NCBI RefSeq assembly: GCF_019457615.1
Contig: NZ_CP080414.1
Span: 3,855,501-3,919,500 of the forward strand
Direction: 5' to 3'
Source of the DNA: Shewanella zhangzhouensis
GTDB lineage: Bacteria; Pseudomonadota; Gammaproteobacteria; Enterobacterales; Shewanellaceae
DNA length: 64,000 nt
A program made the translations under genes and the position numbers. Below the pieces are notes generated by a model that searched no databases, was not told the origin of the DNA, and saw nothing but the letters and a program-made list of their open reading frames with translations. This document shows positions 18,163 through 27,600 of this stretch, piece by piece. Positions within the stretch are counted from its first letter, which is position 1. Each line of letters opens with the position of its first letter.

Positions 18163-18216
18163 GGAATACGCCAAAACCGCTCGAAGCGGCCGTAGGGTGT
18201 TGCTGAAAATGGCGTA
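18163..18216 (+). repeat. Nested-hairpin repeat module, copy 2
   Basis: A diverged second copy of the preceding module: outer arms tacgcca (18167-18173) and tggcgta (18210-18216), inner hairpin ccgct-cga-agcgg, then ccgtagggtgtt. The two copies share the order outer arm, CCGCTNNAAGCGG, GGG-rich stretch, tggcgtag. Confidence 0.6.
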
Positions 18217-18289
18217 GCGAGGCATGGACGCCGAAGCAGCGCCAGTCGAATCAGGGATGAGCGTCTGGCGCGTTAGCCAATTTTCAGCA
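18201..18289. repeat. Long composite inverted repeat
   Basis: Outer arms tgctgaaaat (18201-18210) and attttcagca (18280-18289) are perfect, and the pairing extends imperfectly inward. Inner arms gcgccag (18239-18245) and ctggcgc (18265-18271) form a second stem. It overlaps the end of module copy 2. It looks like a mobile or REP-type structured element; no gene lies in it. Confidence 0.65.
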
Positions 18290-18516
18290 TAAGCCCAAGG
18301 GGACGTCCGCTTCGCCGCGGGCGCCCTTTGGAGTGCAGAGGGCTTTGGGCGAGCAAAGCCTTCTGCCCGGAGGCGGGCTGGAAGGCCGCGACTTTTCGCC
18401 GCTGAAAGCGGCTCTCATTGCCAGTAAGCCCACCGCAGGTGACTAATCAAACCCAACGCCGGAAGTCATTCCCCCCCCAAACCACTCCCCCGCCCTCTGC
18501 AGAAACCTCTGAAATG
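18290..18516. other. Gene-free right flank of the accessory island
   Basis: GC-rich non-coding DNA with another small perfect hairpin (ggctttg 18341-18347 / caaagcc 18354-18360). No gene was seen. GC content returns to backbone level here. Confidence 0.5.
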
Positions 18517-18549
18517 GAAAAGGCCCGCATTCGATACGCGGGCCTTTTC
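18517..18549. terminator. Second terminator downstream of groEL
   Basis: A stem of aaaaggcccgc / gcgggcctttt with loop attcgatac, flanked by A and T runs, so it could act on both strands. It stands in tandem with the hairpin nearer groEL. Confidence 0.8.
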
Positions 18550-18563
18550 CTTTCTTGGAATAA

Positions 18564-18594
18564 ACAAAACCCCGGAACAAGTCCGGGGTTTTGT
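18564..18594 (-). terminator. Terminator directly downstream of groEL
   Basis: Stem acaaaaccccgga / tccggggttttgt with loop acaag, about 55 bp after the groEL stop on the minus strand. Confidence 0.8.
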
Positions 18595-18648
18595 TGTGGT
18601 CTCAGAGAGACCAAGGCAACCGCCTTGATCAATCTGCGGCGAGGCAGA

Positions 18649-20286
18649 TTACATCATGCCGCCCATACCGCCCATACCACCCATACCACCCATATCAGGG
18701 GCATCGGCCTTCGGCAGCTCGGCTACCATGGCTTCGGTGGTGATCATCAGACCGGCTACAGAGGCTGCGAACTGCAGCGCTGAGCGGGTTACCTTGGTTG
18801 GGTCCAGGATACCCATTTCCAGCATGTCGCCGTAGCTGTCGTTACCGGCGTTGTAACCGAAGTTACCGGAGCCGTTCTTCACAGTGTTGGCCACTACAGA
18901 GGCTTCTTCACCGGCGTTGGTGGCGATTTGGCGCAGTGGGGCTTCCATGGCGCGCAGGGCGATAACCACACCGTGCTTCTGATCTTCGTTGGCTACTTCA
19001 ACGTCGCTGATCTTGGAAGCAACGCGTACCAGGGCTACACCGCCGCCTGGAACCACACCTTCTTCAACGGCGGCGCGGGTGGCGTGCAGGGCGTCTTCAA
19101 CGCGGGCTTTCTTCTCTTTCATTTCCACTTCGGTGGCAGCGCCAACCTTGATAACGGCAACACCGCCGGCCAGCTTGGCCATACGCTCTTGCAGTTTTTC
19201 ACGGTCGTAATCGGACGTGGTTTCTTCGATTTGCTGTTTGATCTGACCCACGCGAGCCTTGATCTGCTCCTCGGCACCGTTGCCATCGATGATGGTGGTG
19301 TTGTCCTTGGTGATCACAACGCGCTTGGCAGTACCCAAGTCTTCCAGGGTGGCTTTTTCCAGCTCCAGACCGATTTCTTCGGCGATAACAGTACCACCGG
19401 TGAGGATGGCGATATCCTGCAGCATGGCCTTGCGACGGTCACCAAAGCCTGGGGCTTTAACGGCAGCAACCTTCACGATACCGCGCATGTTGTTCACTAC
19501 CAGAGTGGCCAGGGCTTCGCCTTCCACGTCTTCGGCAACGATCAGCAGTGGCTTGCCGGTCTTGGCCAGACCTTCGAGGATAGGCAGCAGTTCGCGGATG
19601 TTGGAGATCTTCTTGTCAACCAGCAGCACGAATGGGTTGTCCAGTTCAACAGAGCCGGTTTCAGGCTTGTTGATGAAGTAAGGAGACAGGTAACCGCGGT
19701 CGAACTGCATACCTTCTACTACGTCCAGTTCGTTTTCCAGCGCCTGACCTTCTTCAACGGTGATAACGCCTTCTTTGCCCACTTTTTCCATGGCGGTGGC
19801 AATGATTTGACCGATGGACTCGTCAGAGTTGGCAGAGATGGTACCTACCTGGGCAATGGCCTTGGAGTCGGCACATTCCTGAGACAGGGCTTTGAGTTCG
19901 ATAACGGCGGCGGCAACGGCTTTGTCGATACCGCGCTTCAGATCCATTGGGTTCATGCCCGCGGCAACGGCCTTCAGACCTTCGTTAACAATGGCCTGAG
20001 CCAGTACGGTAGCGGTGGTGGTGCCGTCACCGGCAGCGTCGTTGGCCTTGGAAGCCACTTCCTTCACCATCTGGGCGCCCATGTTCTCGAACTTGTCTTC
20101 CAGTTCGATTTCCTTGGCCACAGACACACCGTCTTTGGTGATAAGCGGCGCGCCGAAGCTCTTTTCCAGAACCACGTTACGGCCTTTGGGGCCCAGGGTC
20201 ACTTTAACGGCGTTGGCCAGTACGTTTACACCGGCCAGCATTTTTACGCGGGCGTCGTTACCAAATACAACTTCTTTAGCTGCCAT
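18649..20286 (-). CDS. groEL: Chaperonin GroEL (60 kDa)
   Basis: 545 residues, full length for the family. It starts AAKEVVFGNDARVKMLAGVN. It has the nucleotide-binding segment DGTTTATVLAQAI, the EVVEGMQFDRGYLSPYF-type apical entry (here DVVEGMQFDRGYLSPYF), and the typical GGM-repeat tail (GGMGGMGGMGGMM). It forms the double-ring ATPase that folds cytoplasmic proteins with GroES. It lies 55 bp downstream of groES in the same operon, ends at tandem terminators and is driven by a heat-shock promoter before groES. Confidence 0.99.
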   Translation of the reverse strand: MAAKEVVFGNDARVKMLAGVNVLANAVKVTLGPKGRNVVLEKSFGAPLITKDGVSVAKEIELEDKFENMGAQMVKEVASKANDAAGDGTTTATVLAQAIVNEGLKAVAAGMNPMDLKRGIDKAVAAAVIELKALSQECADSKAIAQVGTISANSDESIGQIIATAMEKVGKEGVITVEEGQALENELDVVEGMQFDRGYLSPYFINKPETGSVELDNPFVLLVDKKISNIRELLPILEGLAKTGKPLLIVAEDVEGEALATLVVNNMRGIVKVAAVKAPGFGDRRKAMLQDIAILTGGTVIAEEIGLELEKATLEDLGTAKRVVITKDNTTIIDGNGAEEQIKARVGQIKQQIEETTSDYDREKLQERMAKLAGGVAVIKVGAATEVEMKEKKARVEDALHATRAAVEEGVVPGGGVALVRVASKISDVEVANEDQKHGVVIALRAMEAPLRQIATNAGEEASVVANTVKNGSGNFGYNAGNDSYGDMLEMGILDPTKVTRSALQFAASVAGLMITTEAMVAELPKADAPDMGGMGGMGGMGGMM

Positions 20287-20341
20287 GTTCGATTTCCTTT
20301 AAATACTTTGCGTTAGACTGAAATTTCACAATTTGAGTGGA

Positions 20342-20632
20342 TTAGCCCACTACAGCCATCAGATCCATTTCGGACAGGATCAGTACTTCCTGACCGTCGA
20401 TTTTTTCTTTCTTCACGCCGTAACCTTCGTTGAAGATCACCACGTCACCCACTTTTACATCCAGAGGACGTACGGTGCCGTTTTCCAGGATCCGGCCATT
20501 GCCTACCGCCAGCACTTCACCACGGGTAGACTTTTCAGCCGCGCTGCCGGTCAGCACAATGCCACCAGCTGAAGTGGATTCCACTTCCAGACGCTTAACG
20601 ATTACGCGGTCATGTAATGGACGAATATTCAT
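20342..20632 (-). CDS. groES: Co-chaperonin GroES (10 kDa)
   Basis: 96 residues. The start MNIRPLHDRVIVKRLEVEST, the mobile loop STSAGGIVLTGSAAEKSTRG and the roof segment NEGYGVKKEKIDGQEVLILSE are diagnostic. It caps the GroEL ring. It is the first gene of the groES-groEL operon, preceded by AGGAGAAT and a sigma-32 promoter about 95 bp upstream. Confidence 0.99.
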   Translation of the reverse strand: MNIRPLHDRVIVKRLEVESTSAGGIVLTGSAAEKSTRGEVLAVGNGRILENGTVRPLDVKVGDVVIFNEGYGVKKEKIDGQEVLILSEMDLMAVVG

Positions 20633-20724
20633 CTATGGATTCTCCTAAAGATTTTTTGCCCAGCAATGAGGCGGTTATGTGTAGAAGGCCACCCACCGGC
20701 AAGGCGAGCGGCTTGATGAGTACC

Positions 20725-20755
20725 ATATGGGGACAGGGACGCGCGGTCTCAAGGG
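20725..20755 (-). promoter_or_regulatory. Sigma-32 heat-shock promoter of groES-groEL
   Basis: On the minus strand CCCTTGAG (20755-20748), 15 bp, then CCCCATAT (20732-20725). This closely follows the sigma-32 consensus CTTGAA-N13/14-CCCCATNT. Confidence 0.85.
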
Positions 20756-20860
20756 GGATTTACAAAATTTTTTGGATTTTTTTGGCCTGGATTTCCATCC
20801 CCGGGCGTCATTCCTGCTAGAATCGCGCCTCGAACCGCAAGAAGAGATGACCCGGCCCCA

Positions 20861-22228
20861 ATGAAAGACAGACACGGCCTTTTAACAGCACCCATAGCAG
20901 GTGTGCTTTTAAAAATGACCCTGCCCAACATGCTGGGGATTTTAACCATACTGGGGTTCAGCCTGGTCGATACCTTTTTTGTGAGCCAGCTGGGCACCGA
21001 GGCCCTGGCCGCCATCAGCTTTACCTTCCCCGTTACCCTGGTGCTGTCCAGCATTGCCGTGGGCATAGGCGCCGGGGTGTCCACCAATCTGGGCCGTTTG
21101 ATTGGCTCGGGCCATGCCCCCGATGCCAAGGTGTTTTTGCACGACGCCCTGCTGCTGACCTTTGCCATCGTAGGTGCGCTCGCCTCATTGGGGCTGATGT
21201 TTATCGACCCCCTCTTCAGTCTGCTGGGTGCCAACGAACAAAGCCTGCCACTTATCCATGAATACATGCTGGTGTGGTATCTGGGCAGCCCGCTGTTGGT
21301 GCTCTTGATGGTGGGTAATCAGGGGCTGCGCTCCACCGGCGATACCAAGTCACCGGCCAAGATCATGGCCCTGGCCGCCATCATCAACCTGATTCTTGAC
21401 CCGCTGCTGATTTTTGGTTTGGGGCCTTTCCCACGGCTGGAAATTCAGGGCGCGGCCATCGCCTCTGTTATCTCCTGGGTGCTGGCGATGTCGCTTTCAA
21501 GCTACCTGCTGATTGTGAAGCGGCACATGCTGGCGCTCACCGAAATCGCCTGGCCGAGGCTGAAAGACAACTGGCGCAAACTGGCCCATATCGCCCAGCC
21601 TGCGGCGCTGATGAACCTGATGAACCCCATTGCCAATGCGGTGATCATGGCCATGCTGGCCCGCATCGACCACGGCGCTGTGGCCGCCTTCGGGGCGGGC
21701 ACCCGGCTGGAGTCTGTGCTCTTGATTGTGGTGATGGCGCTGTCATCCAGCCTGATGCCCTTCGTGGCGCAAAACCTCGGCGCCGGGCAGCACCAGCGGG
21801 CGCGGGACGCCCTGATGATGTCGCTGCGCTTTGTGCTCTTGTTTCAGTTTTTGCTGTATCTGCCCTTGCTGCTGCTGGCAGCGCCCATCGCAGGCCTGTT
21901 CAGTGATGAGCCCAAGGTGGTGGAATGGCTGACGTTTTACATTATCGCCCTGCCCGCCGCCTATGGTCCGCTGGGGGTGGTAATAATCACCGCCACCGCC
22001 CTCAATGCCTTCCACCGGCCGCTGGCGTCGCTGATTATCAATGTGTGCCGCCTGTTTTTGCTGATGCTGCCCCTGTGCGCCCTGGGGTCCTTCCTCTATG
22101 GCGTAAAAGGCCTGATGGTGGCACTGCCGGTAACCAACGCCCTGATGGGCATGGCCTGTTACTACCTCGCCAGCCGGGTGACAGAGCCTGACAATGTGCC
22201 GGGCGCGGGCGCGAAGGCGAGGAGCTAG
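20861..22228 (+). CDS. MATE family efflux transporter
   Basis: 455 residues with about 12 hydrophobic helices. The family pattern is seen in the first helix region (LPNMLGILTILGFSLVDTFFVSQLGTEALAAISFTFP). Related segments recur in the second half (AQPAALMNLMNPIANAVIMAMLARIDHGAVAAFGAGTRLES), reflecting the MATE two-fold repeat. It is an inner-membrane antiporter using Na+ or H+ to export cationic drugs or other compounds. It is divergent from groES with a shared 228-bp upstream region, and it is followed by a heptanucleotide tandem repeat. Confidence 0.92.
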   Translation: MKDRHGLLTAPIAGVLLKMTLPNMLGILTILGFSLVDTFFVSQLGTEALAAISFTFPVTLVLSSIAVGIGAGVSTNLGRLIGSGHAPDAKVFLHDALLLTFAIVGALASLGLMFIDPLFSLLGANEQSLPLIHEYMLVWYLGSPLLVLLMVGNQGLRSTGDTKSPAKIMALAAIINLILDPLLIFGLGPFPRLEIQGAAIASVISWVLAMSLSSYLLIVKRHMLALTEIAWPRLKDNWRKLAHIAQPAALMNLMNPIANAVIMAMLARIDHGAVAAFGAGTRLESVLLIVVMALSSSLMPFVAQNLGAGQHQRARDALMMSLRFVLLFQFLLYLPLLLLAAPIAGLFSDEPKVVEWLTFYIIALPAAYGPLGVVIITATALNAFHRPLASLIINVCRLFLLMLPLCALGSFLYGVKGLMVALPVTNALMGMACYYLASRVTEPDNVPGAGAKARS

Positions 22229-22253
22229 GCCCTCGTCGACCGGCTACCGACTG

Positions 22254-22374
22254 CCTATTCCCTATTCCCTATTCCCTATTCCCTATTCCCTATTCCCTAT
22301 TCCCTATTCCCTATTCCCTATTCCCTATTCCCTATTCCCTATTCCCTATTCCCTATTCCCTATTCCCTATTCCC
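22254..22374 (+). repeat. Heptanucleotide tandem repeat, about 17 copies of CCTATTC
   Basis: 121 bp of near-perfect 7-bp units (cctattc) starts 26 bp after the MATE stop. It is followed by two decaying units (gattcaccattccc). It lies between the convergent MATE and LysR genes. As 7 is not a multiple of 3, copy-number change would shift any reading frame, but no real gene crosses it. Confidence 0.97.
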
Positions 22375-22461
22375 GATTCACCATTCCCGATTCACAACCC
22401 ACCCTTCACCATCCCCCTCAGCGCCCTGGATTCCGGCCTTTGAATGCTTATCGGGCGCCAA

Positions 22462-23394
22462 TTAACCTGGCTCGACGGCGCTGCGCATCGACATGGGTTT
22501 GCCGTCCGGTGTCAGCTCCTGCAGAACAAAGTCGATAAAACGGCGACACGCCTGACTGACGAAGCGCCTTGACGGATACACCAGAAAGCACTCGCCCACA
22601 TAGGGTTGGAAATCCGGCAACAACTGCCGCAGTTGTCCCGTGGCCAGATAGGCGTCACACATTTCCGCCGGTAAATAGACTATGCCCTTGCCCAGCAGGG
22701 CATACTCCCTCGTCAATACCAGATTGTTGGTGCAGAAGTTGCCCTGCACCTTGACCTTGACCACCTCCGGCCCCATGCCCACCTCAAATTCATTGAATAT
22801 CCGGCCGTTGACCAGCCGATACAGGGCGACATTGTGGTCGGCCATATCGCTTAGGGTATGGGGCTCGCCGCAGCGGGCCAGGTATTCCGGGCTGGCAAAG
22901 AACCCCAGCTCTGTGGTCAGCACAGGTTTTGCCACCAGGTCCTGCTCTTCGATGGAGTTTTCAATCAGAAAGGCCACATCCAGGTGGGCTTTGACCATGT
23001 CGACTACTTCGGTGCTGTCTATCACTTCTACCGTCAACCTGGGATGCAGCGCCATAAAGCGGAAAATCAGCCGGTTCAGGATAGCGGTTTCAGGCAGGGG
23101 GAACATCTGGATCCTCAGGTGACCAGTGAGTTCGGCATCATCCCCGGTCAGCTCGATCAGGGTCTCATCCAGTTGTGAGAGTATTCCCAGAGACTTTTGG
23201 TAGAAGTGAGTTCCGGCGGCAGTCAGGCTGATGACCCGGGCCTGGCGATGGAACAGCTTGACCTTAAGCTCTTCCTCCAGGCTTTGCAGACGCCTGCTCA
23301 GGGTGGACTTGGGCAGGTTGAGCAGGTCCGCCGCCGCCACCAAACTGCCGGTCTCAACGATGCGGTGGAACAGGGCAATATCTTCGGTTTTCAT
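22462..23394 (-). CDS. LysR-family transcriptional regulator
   Basis: 310 residues. The N-terminal winged helix is typical (FHRIVETGSLVAAADLLNLPKSTLSRRLQSLEEEL, then LFHRQARVISLTAAG). Residues about 95-295 form a periplasmic-binding-like effector domain. It is divergent from the RND efflux pair, with 132 bp between starts, which is the usual layout for a regulator of the neighbouring operon. The inducer is unknown. Confidence 0.93.
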   Translation of the reverse strand: MKTEDIALFHRIVETGSLVAAADLLNLPKSTLSRRLQSLEEELKVKLFHRQARVISLTAAGTHFYQKSLGILSQLDETLIELTGDDAELTGHLRIQMFPLPETAILNRLIFRFMALHPRLTVEVIDSTEVVDMVKAHLDVAFLIENSIEEQDLVAKPVLTTELGFFASPEYLARCGEPHTLSDMADHNVALYRLVNGRIFNEFEVGMGPEVVKVKVQGNFCTNNLVLTREYALLGKGIVYLPAEMCDAYLATGQLRQLLPDFQPYVGECFLVYPSRRFVSQACRRFIDFVLQELTPDGKPMSMRSAVEPG

Positions 23395-23434
23395 GTTTCA
23401 GCGCTCTCCACGCCCAACAACAGTTGCATTTTTC

Positions 23435-23449
23435 GGAACCAATAATTCC
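23435..23449. promoter_or_regulatory. Possible LysR-type binding site
   Basis: ggaaccaataattcc is a GGAA-N7-TTCC dyad in the intergenic region between the LysR gene and the RND operon. Position and symmetry suit a LysR box, but the call rests on one site. Confidence 0.3.
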
Positions 23450-23526
23450 AAACAATCCCGTTTTTAGCAACAGATTAAACTGCTATCTTCGCGCCTGTTG
23501 AACATGCCCCACAAGGAACAGCGCCG

Positions 23527-24603
23527 ATGAGAACCCGCTTGATAATTCCACTCGCACTCGCCATGCCCCTGCTCGTCAGCGGCTGTATTGAGGCCGAGAG
23601 CGCCATACCCGCGCCGACAATCCGTCCGGTGAAACTCTTCGCCATCGAAGATCCCCTCGCGGGGGGCCAGCGCAGTTTCCCGGCGCGGGTAACGGCCAAC
23701 AGTCGCGCCGACCTGGCGTTCCGGATTGCGGGCCAGTTGACCGAGCTGACGCTGGTGGAGGGTCAGGGTGTCAGCGCCGGCAGTCTGCTCGCCCGCCTCG
23801 ATGACAGGGATGCACGCAATAATCTGATGGCCCGGGAGGCGGAGCATGAGCTGCTGGCCGCCGATTATGAGCGCAAGGCCGAGCTGCTCAAACGCAAGCT
23901 GATTTCCCAGGCCGAATTTGACACCACCCAGGCCCAACTGAAATCCGCCAAAGCGGCGCTGGCTGCCGCTCGGGACCAGCTAAGCTACACCCAGCTGACC
24001 GCGCCCTTTTCCGGCACGGTTGCCAAGCGTCTGGTGGACAATCACCAGCAGGTTCAGCCCAATCAAACAGTGCTGACGCTGCAAAATAACCGTCTGCTGG
24101 ATGTCAGTGTGCAGGTGCCCGAGAGCCTGTTGGCCGACCTGAAACAAACCAGCGGGCTTGCGAAACTGGACGCCAATGTGAGTTTCAGCGCCTTTCCCGG
24201 CCACAGCTTCAAGGCCAATTTCAAGGAATACTCCACTGAAATAACCCCAGGCACCCAGGCCTATGAACTGGTGTTCTCCCTGCCCCAGCCGAACGCTGTC
24301 CAACTGCTGCCCGGCATGAGTGCCGAGCTGAGCTTCCGTCTTGATGGCGATGGCCAGCCCATCGCCGTAGTGCCTGTGTCGGCACTGGATAAGAGCGATG
24401 CCGACGGTTTGGTGCGGGTATGGCGTTACCAGCCCACTTCAGGTCAGGTCGATGCCGTACCCGTTACCCTGGGACGGGTGCGCGCCGAGGGCATAGAAGT
24501 GCTCAGCGGTGTGCAACGCGGGGATCAAATCGTCAGCGCCGGTATAAGCCAGCTCAGTGCGGGCATGCAGGTAAAGCCATTGCACTGGCAACGTGGGGTT
24601 TGA
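23527..24603 (+). CDS. RND efflux periplasmic adaptor (membrane fusion lipoprotein)
   Basis: 358 residues. Lipoprotein signal: hydrophobic start then LLVSGCIE, with the lipidated Cys at about residue 21. The rest has the adaptor order: lipoyl half (AGQLTELTLVEGQGVSAGSLLARLDDRD), alpha-hairpin (about 95-150, EAEHELLAADYERKAELLKRK), second lipoyl half (LTAPFSGTVAKRLVDNHQQV), then beta-barrel. It links the inner-membrane pump to an outer-membrane channel, whose gene is not here. Its TGA is one base before the pump's ATG, so the two are translationally coupled. Confidence 0.95.
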   Translation: MRTRLIIPLALAMPLLVSGCIEAESAIPAPTIRPVKLFAIEDPLAGGQRSFPARVTANSRADLAFRIAGQLTELTLVEGQGVSAGSLLARLDDRDARNNLMAREAEHELLAADYERKAELLKRKLISQAEFDTTQAQLKSAKAALAAARDQLSYTQLTAPFSGTVAKRLVDNHQQVQPNQTVLTLQNNRLLDVSVQVPESLLADLKQTSGLAKLDANVSFSAFPGHSFKANFKEYSTEITPGTQAYELVFSLPQPNAVQLLPGMSAELSFRLDGDGQPIAVVPVSALDKSDADGLVRVWRYQPTSGQVDAVPVTLGRVRAEGIEVLSGVQRGDQIVSAGISQLSAGMQVKPLHWQRGV

Positions 24604-24604
24604 G

Positions 24605-27600
24605 ATGAATCTTGCTGAATATTCGATTCGCCATAAGGTCATCAGCTGGATGTTCGCCCTGCTGTTGCTCCTGGGCGGCGCCATTGCCTTCAGCGGCCTG
24701 GGCCAGCTGGAGTTTCCCGAGTTCACCATCAAGGAAGCCCTGGTCATTACCCCCTATCCGGGCGCCTCACCTGAGCAGGTGGAAGAAGAAGTGACCCTAC
24801 CCCTTGAAGACGCCCTGCAGCAGCTGGACGGCATCAAGCACATCAACTCAATCAACAGCGCAGGGCTGTCGCAGATCCGCATAGAAATCAAAGACAAGTA
24901 TGACAAGCACAGCCTGCCACAGGTGTGGGATGAGGTGCGTCGCAAGGTCAATGACAGTGCCGGACTATTGCCGCCGGGCACGGGCACCCCCAGGGTGATG
25001 GACGACTTCGGTGACGTGTTCGGCATACTGCTTAATCTGTCCGGGCCCGATTACAGCAACCGCGAGCTGAGCAACTATGCCGATTTACTGCGCCGTGAGC
25101 TGGTGCTGGTGCCCGGAGTGAAAAAGGTGTCGGTGGCCGGTAAGGTGACCGAACAGGTCGTGGTCGAAATATCCCAGCAAAAGCTCTCGGCCCTTGGTTT
25201 GGATCAAAGCTATATCCATGGCCTTATTCAGAATCAAAACGTGGTGTCCAACGCCGGTAGCCTGCTGGTGGGGGACAATCGCATCCGTATTCACCCCACC
25301 GGCGAGTTCACCAGCGTGCAGGATCTGGCGCGGTTGATTGTCAGCCCCCAGGGCAGCCCGGAGCTTATCCATCTGGGTGATATTGCCCATATTGACAAGG
25401 TGTATGACGAGACCCCGGAGCAGCTGTATCGCAGCCAGGGCCAGAATGCCCTGTCGTTGGGTATCGCCTTTTCCGGCGGCGTGAACGTGGTTGAGGTAGC
25501 GGCCGACATACAAAAACGGTTGGTGGAACTGGAGTCCGAGCGCCCCCTGGGCATGATGCTGGATACCGTTTACAACCAGGGTCTGGCGGTGGACGAGACG
25601 GTCAGCAGCTTTCTTATCAATGTGCTCGAATCCATCGCCATCGTGATAGCCGTGCTATTGCTGTTCATGGGGCTGAGATCCGGCCTGCTGATGGGGCTGA
25701 TTCTGCTGCTGACAATTCTGGGCACCTTCATAGTGATGAAGCTGCTGAACATAGAGCTGCAGCTCATTTCACTGGGGGCGCTGATTATCGCACTGGGGAT
25801 GCTGGTGGATAACGCCATTGTGGTTACCGAGGGCATCCTCATAGGTCTGCGCCGGGGCAAGAGCCGCCTCGAAGCCGCCAGCCAGATAGTGGCCCAGACC
25901 CAGTGGCCGCTGCTGGGAGCAACCGTCATCGCCATTATCGCCTTCGCCCCCATAGGCCTGTCGCAGAATGCCGCCGGTGAATTTTGCCGCTCCCTGTTCC
26001 AGGTGCTGATGATTTCTCTGTTTATCAGCTGGATAACGGCAATCACCCTCACGCCCTTCTTTTGCCATCTGCTGTTCAAAGATACGCCGCCTGCGGAGGA
26101 TGAGGCCGATCCCTATAAGGGCTGGTTCTTTACCCTGTACCGCGCCGTGCTGATGTTCGCCCTGCGCTTTCGGCTCGCGAGCCTGGCGTTGGTGCTGGCC
26201 ATGCTGGTATCGGCAGTGATGGGTTTTGGCCACATCAAGAATGTGTTCTTTCCGGCATCGAACACCCCTATCTTCTTCGTCGATGTCTGGATGCCTGAGG
26301 GCACGGATATCAGGGCAACCGAGCGTTTCACCGCCGCAATAGAAACGACACTGCTGAGCCGTAGCCAGCAGGCAGACTCGGGCCTGCAGCAAATAACCAC
26401 AGTCATAGGCCAGGGCGCCCAGCGCTTTGTGCTGCCCTATCAGCCGGAGAAGGCCTACCCAGCCTATGCACAGTTGATAGTGGAGATGCGGGATCTGGCG
26501 TCACTCGGGGCCTATATGCCACTGCTGGAAGACTTCCTGCGCCAGGAATATCCCCAGGCTCAATTCAGGTTAACCAAGATGGAGAACGGTCCCTCACCGG
26601 CGGCCAAGATTGAGGCCCGTTTCTACGGTGACAACCCCGAGACCTTAAGGAGTCTGGCTGCCCAGGCAGAGGCCATTTTCAGCGCCGAGCCCACCATGGA
26701 TGCCATACGCCACGACTGGCGCAATCAGGTGGCGCTTATCCGGCCACAACTGCAAACCGCCAGGGCGCGGGAGAGTGGTATCAGCAAGCAGGATCTCGAT
26801 CAGGCGCTGCTGCTCAACTTCAGCGGCAAGCAGATAGGCCTCTATCGTGAGACCAGCCACTCGCTGCCCATATTAGCCAGAGCGCCGGCAGACGAGCGAC
26901 TGCAGGCTGACAACCTGTGGGAGTTACAGATTTGGAGTCAGGAGCACGCCAGCTTTGTGCCCGTGTCCCAGTTGGTGAGCGACTTTGCCACCGAATGGGA
27001 AAACCCGCTGCTGATGCGCCGGGATCGCAAGCGGGTACTGACGGTGATGGCCGATCCCAAACTGGGTTCAGATGAAACCGCCGACTCTGTTCTGAGAAAG
27101 GTTAAGGCCAAGGTAGAAGCCATCCCCCTGCCTGCGGGCTACAGCCTGGAATGGGGCGGCGAATTTGAGTCCTCCGGCGAAGCACAGGAAGCGGTATTCA
27201 GCTCCATCCCTATGGGTTATCTGGTGATGTTTTTAATCACGGTATTTCTGTTCAACTCGGTGCGTCAACCCCTGGTCATCTGGCTCACAGTGCCCCTGGC
27301 CCTGATAGGCGTGACCGCAGGATTGCTGCTGTTCGATGCCCCCTTCAGCTTTATGGCACTGCTGGGGCTTTTGAGCCTGTCGGGTATGGTTATCAAAAAC
27401 GGCATAGTGCTGATGGATCAGATAAATCTGGAGCTCAGCTCAGGCAAGTCGGCCCTGGCCGCCCTGGTGGACTCCTGTGTCAGCCGGGTACGTCCGGTAA
27501 TGATGGCGGCCATTACCACCATGCTGGGGATGATCCCCCTGATTACAGACGCCTTTTTCGGATCCATGGCGGTCACCATCATCTTCGGTCTGGGGTTTGC

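Noticed and set aside
18040..18300. Integron attC sites flanking AIPR
   Set aside because: The GTTRRRY / RYYYAAC boxes do not match; 18272-18278 (gttagcc) has the wrong base. There is no integron integrase in view.
18928..20316. 462-residue plus-strand ORF antisense to groEL
   Set aside because: It is a codon-composition shadow of groEL.
22254..22374. CRISPR array
   Set aside because: Seven-base units without spacers; this is a simple tandem repeat.
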